A stretch of 35,500 nt of DNA from Tannerella sp. oral taxon 808 (GCA_002890585.1 MIQB01000016.1:1-35500), one strand, 5' to 3'. Counted from the first letter of the stretch, positions 23,652 through 33,344 are shown. Made by a program: numbers and translations. Notes: generated from the letters alone by a model not told the origin.

Positions 23652-25886
23652 TTATTTATAGACCACCTTCGACATAATAGGATAGGCTAACTTGGAATAT
23701 ATTACCTCTTGTGGACAGTAGAGTTTCTCAAGAGTCGGCATTGGAGCAGACTCAAGGAACTTTAGTTTTAGATTCTTGCGTACATCCACTATAGTCAAGC
23801 GATTTCCCATGCAGCGTAAACGTTTTAGCGCAGAATTGTGTGATACATCAAGTTGCGTCAGTCTATTGTTCGCACAGTTAAGCGATATAAGCGAAGTATT
23901 AACGGCCACATCCACGTTATCCAACAAATTGCCATTGCATGCAAAATCCGATAACTCATGATTATGTGATACATCTACATGACTTAATGCATTCATTCCA
24001 CAATCTAACGTGCCCAGTTTTGAGTTTCGAGAAACATCAATTGCGGTTAATTGATTCCCACTACAGTCTAAATAATTCAGCCTATTCAGGTGAGATACAG
24101 TAAGTAGTTTCAATTTGTTTTTACTGCAATTTAATGTATCCAATTGTCGATTGTTCATAATATCGAGCACGGAGAGGTGATTATTCCCACACTTTAATAC
24201 TTGCAATGCGGGATTACGACTAACATCAAGTCGGATTAATCGGATACTATTGCAACCAAGCGTCTGTAGTGCAGGGTTATGGCTCACATTAAGCGTGATT
24301 AAATTGTTGTCTGAGCATTCCAATTCTGTCAATTGCGGATTAGCGTCTACATTCAGGCGATGCAACTTGTTGTGCGAACAGTCAAGCATTCGCAATGAAG
24401 GAAAATAACTCATATCCAATGTCATAATCCGGTTATTACTACAATGTAACTTTTCCAATGAAGTAAAATACTCCAGGCCTTCCACTGAGTTTAAGTTTAA
24501 CCCTGAACAATCCATCTCTTTAACTCCACGCGCCTCAGCACCAGAGATTTCACCATCACCATTCTTATCAAATGATCGCACAAGAAATGCTTTGAATGCT
24601 GCGTCAGGTATAGGAACTATACCAGTGTGCGCACGTATAGCAGCACGTCTACTTTCTTCAGCTACATGCCGCGCTTCTTCGGCCTTACGTGCTTCTTCAC
24701 GATGATATTCTTCATTGAAAGAGATATTCCGCGTTGATCGCCCATGTTCCGTTAGTTCTGAGTTTTTTTCGATCGATTGAGATTCTGATTTAATATCTAA
24801 CTCATTCGAAACAGACGGAATTATATTTATATCTACATCTGCTATCTTCCTATCTACCGTCATTGGCTCTGTTTCTACCTCAGCAGTAGCTGCTTCTTGA
24901 TCTACACGATAAGTCTGAACCGATGCCGTTTGATAGCTTAATGTGCGATAGAGCCGATCTTTAATCAACTTCACAGTGGACAATGACGGCATTGCATTGC
25001 AATAAAGTCGATTTAACTTTGTATTGTGTGTTACATCCAATTCTGTTAACCGATTAATACTACATTCCAACTCTGTTAGTGCCGTATTATGCGAAACATC
25101 AAGCTGCGTAAGTCGGTTATTTCCACAATCTAAGTCAGTCAGTGCTATGTTGTTTCGCACATTGAGTGAATCTAATTTATTGCGTCCACAATGTAGTTGA
25201 CGGAGTGATGTATTATGTGAGATCTCAAGCTGAGCAATGAGGTTGTCATTACAAAAGAGTTGCTCTAATGAGGTGGCCGGACTTGCATCTAATGAGACTA
25301 ATTGATTTTCTGCACAATTCAACCATCTTAATGAATGGCAATCACTTAAATCAATAGTGTTTAGACGATTCATGCTACAATTCATCAATGACAATGATGT
25401 ACATCCCGTCGTATGTAGATTTGTTATGCTGTTGTTATCACAAAGCAATTCTTCTAAGTTTTTCTTTCCACTTACATTCAATGTATGTAAGTTGTTATTC
25501 TGACAATGCAACTCACGTAATTCATTATTATGCGAAACGTCTAATGTATCCAAGCTGTTATTGTCACATCGAAGCACTTTCAGCAGTACATTATGACTCA
25601 CATCAATTTTTTTTAGCCCTCCCCGCTCAAAGTGGTTAGCATACGAACAATCAAGTTCCTCAAGTGCTGTGAATGCCTCGATCCCATCTAATGAATGCAA
25701 TGGTCGATCTATACATTCGATCTTATGTACTGCCTGCACTTCTGAATTTGATAGTTCTCCGTCTCCATCTGCATCAAATGATTCCACAAGATACGACTTA
25801 AAATTAGCATCTGGGATCATAACTGACTGTGCGCTTGCATAGAGCAGCGATGATGCAATAAACAAAATAGTGATATTCTTCTTCAT
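23652..25886 (-). CDS. Duplicated EF-hand/leucine-rich-repeat surface protein (InlJ-like)
   Basis: 744 residues with a signal peptide (residues 1-20, MKKNITILFIASSLLYASAQ). Two similar modules follow. Module 1 has an EF-hand loop at D38-E49 (DADGDGELSNSE), about ten 21-residue LRRs of the type LxCxNNxLxxLDVSHNxxL (about 76-298) and a cap. A linker (about 325-420) includes a charged, probably coiled-coil stretch (EEYHREEARKAEEARHVAEE). Module 2 repeats the order: EF-hand loop D440-E451 (DKNGDGEISGAE), about eleven LRRs, and a cap like that of module 1. The Cys-type LRRs resemble internalin-J-like proteins of Porphyromonas and Listeria, which serve in adhesion. No sortase motif or clear type IX secretion domain is seen. 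Calcium binding is inferred from the loops. Confidence 0.92.
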   Translation of the reverse strand: MKKNITILFIASSLLYASAQSVMIPDANFKSYLVESFDADGDGELSNSEVQAVHKIECIDRPLHSLDGIEAFTALEELDCSYANHFERGGLKKIDVSHNVLLKVLRCDNNSLDTLDVSHNNELRELHCQNNNLHTLNVSGKKNLEELLCDNNSITNLHTTGCTSLSLMNCSMNRLNTIDLSDCHSLRWLNCAENQLVSLDASPATSLEQLFCNDNLIAQLEISHNTSLRQLHCGRNKLDSLNVRNNIALTDLDCGNNRLTQLDVSHNTALTELECSINRLTELDVTHNTKLNRLYCNAMPSLSTVKLIKDRLYRTLSYQTASVQTYRVDQEAATAEVETEPMTVDRKIADVDINIIPSVSNELDIKSESQSIEKNSELTEHGRSTRNISFNEEYHREEARKAEEARHVAEESRRAAIRAHTGIVPIPDAAFKAFLVRSFDKNGDGEISGAEARGVKEMDCSGLNLNSVEGLEYFTSLEKLHCSNNRIMTLDMSYFPSLRMLDCSHNKLHRLNVDANPQLTELECSDNNLITLNVSHNPALQTLGCNSIRLIRLDVSRNPALQVLKCGNNHLSVLDIMNNRQLDTLNCSKNKLKLLTVSHLNRLNYLDCSGNQLTAIDVSRNSKLGTLDCGMNALSHVDVSHNHELSDFACNGNLLDNVDVAVNTSLISLNCANNRLTQLDVSHNSALKRLRCMGNRLTIVDVRKNLKLKFLESAPMPTLEKLYCPQEVIYSKLAYPIMSKVVYK

Positions 25887-26007
25887 ATTATAATATAGTT
25901 CATAGTGAATGAGTAGCTGATAACAGTCTGTCGTTTATTGTCAAAAATATTACCATTAACTATTCTCGGATAAATCAAAATAGTTAGCTGCAATTAATGA
26001 TTAATAA

Positions 26008-26922
26008 TTAGGCCCTTAATTTTCCTATAACCTCCGATATAGAGTTAAATCCATGTCGATCGCAATAGGCATTAATTCCATCTATTATTTTTAGCGTTAT
26101 CGTAGGATCAACAAAATTATATGTACCAACTTGTACTGCTGTGGCACCAGCTAATATAAACTCTATAGCGTCACTCCATGAGGTTATTCCACCTAAACCA
26201 ATAATAGGGATATGCACTGCATGCGCGGTCTGCCATACCATACGCAATGCCACAGGCTTTATACACGGACCAGATAGCCCCCCTGTAACTGTAGAAAGTA
26301 GTGGTCGCATGTGCTCTGCGTCTATGGCCATTCCAAGCAGTGTATTGATCAATGATACCGCGTCTGCTCCTTCAGCTTCAACTGCACGAGCTATTTCGGT
26401 AACATCAGTCACATTAGGTGACAATTTTACAATTAGCATCTTTGGATATACCCTTCGTACAGCACGAACTACATGAGCTGCTGAAGACGCACATAGGCCA
26501 AACCCCATTCCCCCTTGCTTTACGTTAGGGCAGGATATATTCAGTTCAATCGCTGGTATATTATTCAGCATAGCGATCTTCTCTGCACATTCCATATAAG
26601 TTTCCACCGATGACCCGCCTACATTCACAATGATTTGTGTTCCCATATCGCAGATTCTCGGATAAATCTTCTCTATGAAATAGTCGACTCCTTTATTTTG
26701 AAGCCCTACTGCATTCAGCATACCAGAAGGCGTTTCCGTCATACGCGGATAAGCATTCCCTTGTCGTGGCTCAGCAGTCGTTCCCTTCACGATAACTGCA
26801 CCCAAACGTGACAAATCTATCAGATCGGCGTATTCTATTCCATATCCAAATGTGCCTGACGCCGTCATCACGGGATTATTGAGCCTTAGATGTGCTCCAA
26901 TATGCGTTGTTAGATTGGCCAT
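26008..26922 (-). CDS. pyrD: Dihydroorotate dehydrogenase, catalytic subunit (class 1B)
   Basis: 304 residues. Family motifs: NPVMTASGTFGYG, VKGTTAEPRQGN, MLNAVGLQNKGVD, ELNISCPNVKQGG (with the catalytic Cys of class 1 enzymes), SLINTLLGMAID and IIGLGGITSWSDAIEFILAG with the FMN phosphate site. It oxidises dihydroorotate to orotate, the fourth step of pyrimidine synthesis. As a class 1B enzyme it works as a heterotetramer with PyrK and passes electrons to NAD. Its start overlaps the end of pyrK by 13 bases, showing coupling. Unlike a typical core gene of this GC-rich chromosome it uses many A/T-ending codons. Confidence 0.96.
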   Translation of the reverse strand: MANLTTHIGAHLRLNNPVMTASGTFGYGIEYADLIDLSRLGAVIVKGTTAEPRQGNAYPRMTETPSGMLNAVGLQNKGVDYFIEKIYPRICDMGTQIIVNVGGSSVETYMECAEKIAMLNNIPAIELNISCPNVKQGGMGFGLCASSAAHVVRAVRRVYPKMLIVKLSPNVTDVTEIARAVEAEGADAVSLINTLLGMAIDAEHMRPLLSTVTGGLSGPCIKPVALRMVWQTAHAVHIPIIGLGGITSWSDAIEFILAGATAVQVGTYNFVDPTITLKIIDGINAYCDRHGFNSISEVIGKLRA

Positions 26923-27704
26923 TTCAGTCTATCAATATTAAATACTGGTCCTTCGGTGCACACACACACATGACCTGCATCTATTGTATCCTCTATACAA
27001 CAAAGGCAAGCACCTATGCCACATCCCATTTTATTTTCAAGTGATACCTCGCAATATGTTCCTAATTGACGTGCTCGCTTGGCTACAGCTATCATCATCG
27101 GCTTAGGCCCACAGGCATAGATATATCCAAATGATTGCTCCTTCCAAATTGTATGATCTGTCACAAAGCCGCGCTCTCCTACTGATCCATCTTCTGTAGA
27201 TATATATACATCGCCATACTTAGCGTAATCTACTTGTCGTACTATTCCATCAGCTGATCGTGCACCTATTAAAAATAATGGGGAAAATCCTGCATCACGT
27301 AATGCTTTACCAAGATAAAGCATGGGAGCAGATCCTACTCCGCCACCTACCAATAATAAATTTTCCACATTTACATCCTCATGACTTGGTATTGTAAATC
27401 CATGTCCCAGTGGAAGCATTATATTGACTATATCTCCTTTTCTATATCTTACCATCCGCCGCGTACCATGACCTATAGGAAGTATAAGTAGCCATATTTC
27501 ATTCCTAACACGGTCGACATAATGGATTGAAATAGGACGCCGGAGCAGTGTATTAGATGAATCTTCGATTCGCACCTCAACAAACTGTCCTGGACTCATC
27601 ATAGGTAGCACCTCTGTATCTGATGTTAGCTTCAATAGGTTGTAATGTCCATTTATACTTTCATTAGATACAACGCGCAGATCGAATAGATATTTTTTAT
27701 TCAT
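26910..27704 (-). CDS. pyrK: Dihydroorotate dehydrogenase, electron transfer subunit
   Basis: 264 residues from MNKKYLFDLRVVSN; I prefer this start to the ATG 33 bases upstream because the family begins close to this point. The FAD domain has LLRRPISIHYVD (R-P-[IL]-S flavin motif) and GHGTRRM. The NAD domain contains LLVGGGVGSAPMLYLGKAL. The C-terminal [2Fe-2S] cluster ligands appear as MGCGIGACLCC and a further Cys in GHVCVC. The protein passes electrons from PyrD through FAD and iron-sulfur to NAD. It lies between a DUF6261 gene and pyrD. Confidence 0.95.
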   Translation of the reverse strand: MNKKYLFDLRVVSNESINGHYNLLKLTSDTEVLPMMSPGQFVEVRIEDSSNTLLRRPISIHYVDRVRNEIWLLILPIGHGTRRMVRYRKGDIVNIMLPLGHGFTIPSHEDVNVENLLLVGGGVGSAPMLYLGKALRDAGFSPLFLIGARSADGIVRQVDYAKYGDVYISTEDGSVGERGFVTDHTIWKEQSFGYIYACGPKPMMIAVAKRARQLGTYCEVSLENKMGCGIGACLCCIEDTIDAGHVCVCTEGPVFNIDRLKWPI

Positions 27705-27742
27705 TCTATGTAAGATCAATTTCTTCGGTAAGGACAAGTCTC

Positions 27743-28501
27743 TTACATCTTGTTCTCCGCCCCATCGCTATCTATCGGAACTAATAAATCGTCTTCCTTC
27801 TTCTTCTTTCGGTCGGGACGTTCAGACAAGTTTGCTCTCTTCATTTCCACATTAATCTTATCCATTAGATTCTTATAAGGAGCTTCCCCTTCAATAATAG
27901 CTAATGCATTGATTCGATTAACAAGTCGACGAAACTCGTCATAAAGTTCATCACGCGTACGCTGTGTTAGTCCCTTTTCTATTCCTGAATAAAATTCAGT
28001 ACGTTCTCGATAGATTTTCTCGTAATTACTATTAGCATCCTTCAGAATGCTCACCCATTTATCCGCACCGATCAATGCAAGATCGGCCTTCGCTTGAGCC
28101 GTGTCATAGTCTTGAAGCAAGTTCACTATAAGTGCTGTTTTTTCACGCTGTGGACGAAGATGTGGCATCTTACCATATCCTTTTAACACGGGATAAAGTC
28201 GCCAAGCAGCCTCACTCATTGTTTCATCTGGATAAGTAACATAGAGCCTTAGATGACGTCCAAGCCCTACAAGCGCACTATCGCGATCAGCACCATGCTT
28301 GCTCAATTTAGCTGTTTTTCCACTTTTTCGAATAGGCACTATTGCATCATCGAATGCTTTATACTTCTCATTAAAGATGTTCACATGGTCTTTCAACTTC
28401 AGCGCTTCAAGATCTTCTTTGCTTAAAAAGGTCTTTACATTACACATTGCTTGATAGAAGTTTAAGACTCGAATACGGGATAGATTGACGTGGTTTATCA
28501 T
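27743..28501 (-). CDS. DUF6261 family protein of unknown function
   Basis: 252 residues, soluble, with no signal peptide or membrane segment. The start MINHVNLSRIRVLNFYQ and helical pattern match the DUF6261 proteins common in Bacteroidota. The bulk appears all-helical; the C-terminus is strongly basic then acidic (RPDRKKKKEDDLLVPIDSDG). Related genes often occur in several copies per genome and their function is unknown. It is the first gene of a possible transcript into pyrK and pyrD, 38 bp upstream of the pyrK start; nothing else links it to pyrimidine synthesis. Recognition rests on memory of the family. Confidence 0.75.
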   Translation of the reverse strand: MINHVNLSRIRVLNFYQAMCNVKTFLSKEDLEALKLKDHVNIFNEKYKAFDDAIVPIRKSGKTAKLSKHGADRDSALVGLGRHLRLYVTYPDETMSEAAWRLYPVLKGYGKMPHLRPQREKTALIVNLLQDYDTAQAKADLALIGADKWVSILKDANSNYEKIYRERTEFYSGIEKGLTQRTRDELYDEFRRLVNRINALAIIEGEAPYKNLMDKINVEMKRANLSERPDRKKKKEDDLLVPIDSDGAENKM

Positions 28502-29014
28502 ATCATTGTCTTTTTACATGCCGCAAAGATCCACACTCTTTTTTTATTGCACAAATAAAAAGTTAGACGATGTGATTTTATTAGTCATTCAAAAACCATG
28601 AAGAAGCTTGCATATCGCATATTAGTCGAATAATACAAAGAGTAACTCGTTCTATCTATCCACAAGAGTTAATCTGCATACATTGTTTATATTCAACATT
28701 ACCGATCGTGATCGAAACATGATTCAACTAACTCAAAGCATCATTTGATTAGGATGCAATATTGTTATTTGCTGCAAAGAATATATATTGATCGCATTCG
28801 ATTATACAATCATGAAGCGATTTTGTCTTTCGCGTAGCGATCGGAAGCCAATGCGGTCAATGATTTACACTAAACGATCTTATTCAATAGATCAAACTAT
28901 AAAAGAGATCATACCATACAACAAAGTGGGACAAGGGAGCGAAAAATGGATTAGTCTATTTATTGATCCATAAAATGGAAAACCTATAGTTAGATCAACT
29001 ATTTTTCGATAACG
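28502..29014. other. AT-rich intergenic region, no gene recognised
   Basis: About 510 bp, very AT-rich. It must hold the promoter of the DUF6261/pyr transcript (minus strand) but I could not place one. A 61-codon plus-strand frame (28788-28973) has no support. No tandem repeat like those elsewhere in the window is visible. Confidence 0.5.
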
Positions 29015-32014
29015 CTATCTTTTAAGTGCGTGATAGATAGCATCTTGGATTCGCGATCGAATACCAAGTGTAGAAAGTCGATTATTATCACGTGATGGAT
29101 GTATGCGATTGCTAAGAAAAATATAGATTAGACGGTTGTCCGGATCGACCCAGAAACAAGTACCCGTAAATCCCAAGTGGCCGTAAGTAGATGCAGGGGC
29201 TAACCGACTACATGGGGACGCACTTCCTGGAGTTCGTTCAGGTCGATCAAAACCGAGTCCACGCCGGCATGTGCGACTCTGACTATGAGTAAACATGTGA
29301 CATGTCGTAGCAGAAATATATGGTTCGCCACCATAAGATCCATTATTGAGGTAAAGTTGAAGTAACTTAGCTAAATCATCAGCTGAAGAAAAGAGTCCGG
29401 CATTACCAGAGACACCACCTTGCAATGCTGCTGCTTCATCATGCACATATCCGCGAAGCATTTGGTGACGCATCACGCGATCGTCTTCTGTGGGAACAAT
29501 GCGTAGTGTGTCCATCTTGTGGAGTGGGTTGTATGTTGTTGTGCTGGCACCCAGACGAGAAAAGAAGTGCGTGTTGAGAAAACGATCCATTGGTTGGCGG
29601 GTAACGTTCTCGACTGCCATTTTGAGCAAGATAAAATTGATACAACTATAGGTGTATTTTCCACGAGTTCCAAGGCGAGATTTGCTGATGTCTTGGATGA
29701 TATGATCACGGAAGGAATCATGTACATACATCCTTCGTGCCACTTCAGTAGAAAATCCAGGCTTTTGATGATCAGACAACCAACTTGGGCCTAATGACGC
29801 GGCATGCAGGCCTGTTGTTGGAAGCGCGGTATATGAGGTGTCAGCATGACGAGAAGTCCCGTCGTCACATATATAGTTACGATCTGCTCGGGCGTTCTGA
29901 TAGAAAGGAATGTAAGGCACAATGCCAGACTGATGGTAGAGCAACTCCTCTACCGTAATATCATGCTTATTTGATGATCGAAGAGCAGGAACATATGTTG
30001 AAATGGGATTGTTAAGACGGATCAATCCATCATCGTAGGCTTTCATAACAGCAGGTAAGGTTCCTGTTGCCTTCGACACAGAGGCAAGATCATAGACGGC
30101 ATCATCATCCACTTTCCGGGTTTTACGGGCATCGTACCATCCAAATGATTTATTATAAACAATCATTCCGTCTTTAGCCACCAATACACGGCATCCAGGA
30201 TAGGCTCCCTTTGTGACACCTTCATTTGCAATAGCGTCAATCTCAGCTAATCGAGATACATCAAAACCGACTTCTTCAGGATAATGATAACCGAGGCGCG
30301 TCTTGGTAGTTGATAGACCGGATCCTGCACGGAAGAGCCCAGGAAGTGTAACAGAAAGATGGCCGCGAGCTGAAATACCGCCGAATATCATCTGTGCAGC
30401 ATAAGATTGTGCCTCAGCGGTATTCTCATAAGCTAAAACAACAGCATCGGCAGTATGGATCGCATCGCGATGATTACGGAGGACGTAAGGTGTTGTAAAG
30501 AAGGTGTAAATACATTCTTTCTGACTGAGAAGTTGGAGAAGATCTGAGCGATCGGTGACATGCGGAGAATATACGCCGCAGATAATCGTTTCATAAGGCT
30601 GCAAACGAGTGATAGTTTGTCTGATATCAGCCTCTCGAGTAGTTGAATAAATACGAAAAATGTCGATGGAAGCGTAGCGCCGAAGCATGTAAAAAAAAGC
30701 ATCTTCTGGTGCATTACCGATGGTAACAAGAGCAATACGTTTCTTATCGAGTTGCTTAATAGGTAAACATTTCTCTTCATTCTTAAGCAAGGTGATAGCT
30801 GATTCGTTGAGCTTAGCGACAAGCCATTTAGCATGGGGTGTATTGAGGCGCTCGGATAATCCACGTGTGTTGATGGGACGATAGTGACTAAGTCCGGCGA
30901 TATATTTATATGTAAGGATTCGGCGACATTTATCCTCAAGATCTTTACGAGAGATTTCTCCGCTATCAAGTGCCGTGTGGATAGAAGCTATGGCCTTGTC
31001 AGGAGATACAGGTGCGAGTGCTATATCATTGCCTGCCTTAATTCCAGTGAGGGCGGGATTTTCACGATCACCTGGGCGAGCCCCTCGCATGTTAAGTGCA
31101 TCCGTGAAACAGAGTCCACGGAAACCGTCCTTCTTTCGAAGAATATCGGTAACGATAGTAGGCGAGAGTGAGGCTGCACGGCCGCGTTCGCCTCCATTGA
31201 GTGCCGGAACATTGAGATGACCGGTCATGATTCCAGAAAATCCGGCATTGATATAGCGGCGAAAAGGTAGAAGATCGATGCTGTCTATCTGCCGCTCAGT
31301 ACGATCGACGAGAGGGAGCGTGTAGTGAGAGTCTCCGGAGGTATTTCCATGCCCAGGGTAATGCTTGGCAACAGCCAAGATGCCACGTCCTTCGAGACCA
31401 CGGGCGTATGCGATTCCACATCGCGCTACAGCTTCAGGATCATCGCCGAAGGAGCGGACGCCAATGACGGGGTTACCGGCATTCGTGTTGACATCGACGG
31501 AGGGCGCAAAGTTGATATGGATGCCCATTTCACGACATTGACGGGCTACTTCAGCACCATAGTCTTCGATCAGTCGGGTATCTTGCACGGCACCCAGCAT
31601 CATGTTCTTAGGAAAACGCGTGGTGCCACGTAATCTCATGGAGAGGCCCCATTCGCCATCGAGAGCGATAAAGAGTGGGCAAGAAGAGAGTTGCTGCAGT
31701 CGGTTGGTTACTTCTGCCTGCGTGGCGGGATCGCCCTCGTGAAAAAGTATGCCACCGATCTTCAACTCGGTCACATAGCGCTCAAGTCGTCGCATGTTGG
31801 CAGCATCGAGCTTCGGGTTGGCGATAATCATGATCAGCTGGCCGATGCGCTCGTCATCAGTCATGGAACGATAGACAGAGTCGACCCAGCGGTTCATCTT
31901 TTCGCGGTCGGCCTTGCGAAGGAGGGTGGGTTCGTGCTGCGCTGTGGCTGTGATCGTGGTGAGGGACAAACAGAAGGCGATCAGCAGGGGAATTAGGATG
32001 GAGATTTTCTTCAT
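29015..32014 (-). CDS. GH3 beta-N-acetylhexosaminidase fused to a serine hydrolase (class C beta-lactamase-like)
   Basis: About 999 residues from MKKISILIPLL (start 32014; ATGs at 32020 and 32041 are alternatives), with a signal peptide cut near TATAQ. Residues about 40-380 form a NagZ-like GH3 domain: KHYPGHGNTSGDSHYTLP (general acid-base His and Asp loop) and FTDALNM (nucleophile Asp, about residue 305). A middle alpha/beta domain follows (about 400-560). The C-terminal third is a serine hydrolase with SxxK in LASVSKATG (about 645-648) and HLG in YGHLGFTG. The product should act on peptidoglycan or its fragments in the periplasm, removing GlcNAc and perhaps cutting amide or ester bonds. The fusion is common in Bacteroidota. 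Base composition is GC-rich at its 5' end and AT-rich at its 3' end. Confidence 0.92.
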   Translation of the reverse strand: MKKISILIPLLIAFCLSLTTITATAQHEPTLLRKADREKMNRWVDSVYRSMTDDERIGQLIMIIANPKLDAANMRRLERYVTELKIGGILFHEGDPATQAEVTNRLQQLSSCPLFIALDGEWGLSMRLRGTTRFPKNMMLGAVQDTRLIEDYGAEVARQCREMGIHINFAPSVDVNTNAGNPVIGVRSFGDDPEAVARCGIAYARGLEGRGILAVAKHYPGHGNTSGDSHYTLPLVDRTERQIDSIDLLPFRRYINAGFSGIMTGHLNVPALNGGERGRAASLSPTIVTDILRKKDGFRGLCFTDALNMRGARPGDRENPALTGIKAGNDIALAPVSPDKAIASIHTALDSGEISRKDLEDKCRRILTYKYIAGLSHYRPINTRGLSERLNTPHAKWLVAKLNESAITLLKNEEKCLPIKQLDKKRIALVTIGNAPEDAFFYMLRRYASIDIFRIYSTTREADIRQTITRLQPYETIICGVYSPHVTDRSDLLQLLSQKECIYTFFTTPYVLRNHRDAIHTADAVVLAYENTAEAQSYAAQMIFGGISARGHLSVTLPGLFRAGSGLSTTKTRLGYHYPEEVGFDVSRLAEIDAIANEGVTKGAYPGCRVLVAKDGMIVYNKSFGWYDARKTRKVDDDAVYDLASVSKATGTLPAVMKAYDDGLIRLNNPISTYVPALRSSNKHDITVEELLYHQSGIVPYIPFYQNARADRNYICDDGTSRHADTSYTALPTTGLHAASLGPSWLSDHQKPGFSTEVARRMYVHDSFRDHIIQDISKSRLGTRGKYTYSCINFILLKMAVENVTRQPMDRFLNTHFFSRLGASTTTYNPLHKMDTLRIVPTEDDRVMRHQMLRGYVHDEAAALQGGVSGNAGLFSSADDLAKLLQLYLNNGSYGGEPYISATTCHMFTHSQSRTCRRGLGFDRPERTPGSASPCSRLAPASTYGHLGFTGTCFWVDPDNRLIYIFLSNRIHPSRDNNRLSTLGIRSRIQDAIYHALKR

Positions 32015-32037
32015 AATCATGTTCTTTTTAGCGAGCG

Positions 32038-32046
32038 GCAAAAGTG
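32038..32046 (-). promoter_or_regulatory. Possible -7 element for the GH3 fusion gene
   Basis: On the minus strand CACTTTTGC lies 23 bases before the chosen start and is identical to the element upstream of surE. A -33 element at normal spacing is not obvious. Confidence 0.35.
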
Positions 32047-32342
32047 GTAAAAGGGATGATCAAAAGACGAGAAGTCCTGTCGGTAAAAAGAGCCGGAGGG
32101 GATTTTTCGATTTTATAGCCATACAGACCCCTAACGAGTCAATGAGGGAAAAACAGAGGCTCCTACAACACCATATTCCTGGCCAAACAGGTTTTGATTT
32201 CACGTTTCTGTATGACTATCCGCACCTTTGTGCCCATGACAAAAGAGTCATCCAAAATGGAAATACAATGAGACGTAAACCTCTGGGAATAACACACCGT
32301 ACATCCACTCATTTTTCACTTTTCGTCTTTTCCGATCTCCCT

Positions 32343-33344
32343 ATGATGATGTATCAATTTCCTCGTCTCGCCTGCGTATTGCTTCTCTTATCCACGGGTG
32401 CCTGCGCGACGCGGGCGCAGCGAACACAGACGCTTCAAGTGATGAGTTACAATGTGGAAAACCTCTTCGACACGAACGATGATCCGCACACGGACGACAA
32501 CGAGTTCTTGCCCGACGGTGATCGGCACTGGACGCCCGGGCGATACCGCAATCACCTGCAGCAAACGGCACGCGTCATCCTGGCTGCGGGCCGGTGGGAG
32601 GCACCGGCGCTCGTCGGGTTGTGTGAGGTGGAGAACGACTCCGTCTTGACACACCTCCTGCGCCGTACACCTCTCCGACGCGAGGGTTACCGCTACTGCA
32701 TCACCCGTGGTAATGATCCGCGGGGCATCAACAATGCCTTGCTCTACCGAAGGGATCGCTTTCGCCTGCTGGGTTGGCGGTCGGTGCGGATTGCCTTCAC
32801 CGAACGCACGAAGTGCTCCCGCGATTTGCTCTACGCTTGGGGGCGCATCGCCTCGGGCGACACGGTCGACGTCATCGTCTGCCATTTCCCCTCACGACGC
32901 AGCGGCCAGAAAGCCTCCGAACGTGCCCGTATGGATGCTGCCAACTGTGTGCGCCGCCTCTGCGACTCGCTCTACCGTGTGCGTCGGCATCCGAACCTCA
33001 TCGTCATGGGCGACTTTAACGATACACCTACCGACCGTAGCATCCGCCTGATGAGTGACGCCCCAGTACGTCGCCATCGCTTAGTCAACCTCTTCGCCGA
33101 TCCGCGGAGAACGAGATTTGCTGGTAGTCATTATTACCACGGCAAGTGGACACAGTTGGACCAGATGCTCGTCAGTCCCCTTCTGGCTAATCGCGTGACG
33201 GAGGCACAAGTTTTCGCCCCGGATTTCCTGCTCACCGAAGATGGCAGGCGTCGCAGTCGGCGTCCGTTGCGCGTCTATCATGGTTTCCGCTATGAGGGCG
33301 GATTCAGCGATCATCTGCCCATCGTCGCGGAGTTTAGATGGTGA
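32343..33344 (+). CDS. Secreted endonuclease/exonuclease/phosphatase family protein
   Basis: 333 residues from the first of three adjacent ATGs (32343, 32346, 32349). A longer frame back to 31914 overlaps the GH3 gene start region, and its extra sequence has no family match. The hydrophobic leader (PRLACVLLLLSTGACA) is a signal peptide, perhaps a weak lipobox. Family motifs: VMSYNVENLFDTNDD (metal-binding Asn), VGLCEVEND (catalytic Glu), VCHFPSRRSG, VMGDFNDTP (catalytic Asp and Asn) and the final GGFSDHLPIVAEF (Asp-His). These are the DNase I-like fold residues. Substrate could be extracellular DNA or a phosphoester. It is divergent from the GH3 gene across about 330 bp. Confidence 0.9.
   Translation: MMMYQFPRLACVLLLLSTGACATRAQRTQTLQVMSYNVENLFDTNDDPHTDDNEFLPDGDRHWTPGRYRNHLQQTARVILAAGRWEAPALVGLCEVENDSVLTHLLRRTPLRREGYRYCITRGNDPRGINNALLYRRDRFRLLGWRSVRIAFTERTKCSRDLLYAWGRIASGDTVDVIVCHFPSRRSGQKASERARMDAANCVRRLCDSLYRVRRHPNLIVMGDFNDTPTDRSIRLMSDAPVRRHRLVNLFADPRRTRFAGSHYYHGKWTQLDQMLVSPLLANRVTEAQVFAPDFLLTEDGRRRSRRPLRVYHGFRYEGGFSDHLPIVAEFRW

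Noticed and set aside
28788..28973. 61-codon plus-strand frame in the AT-rich gap
   Set aside because: No family likeness and nothing around it supports translation.
31914..32342. N-terminal extension of the endonuclease/phosphatase-family gene
   Set aside because: The extension overlaps the divergent GH3 gene start and its promoter region, and a signal peptide begins at the internal ATGs.
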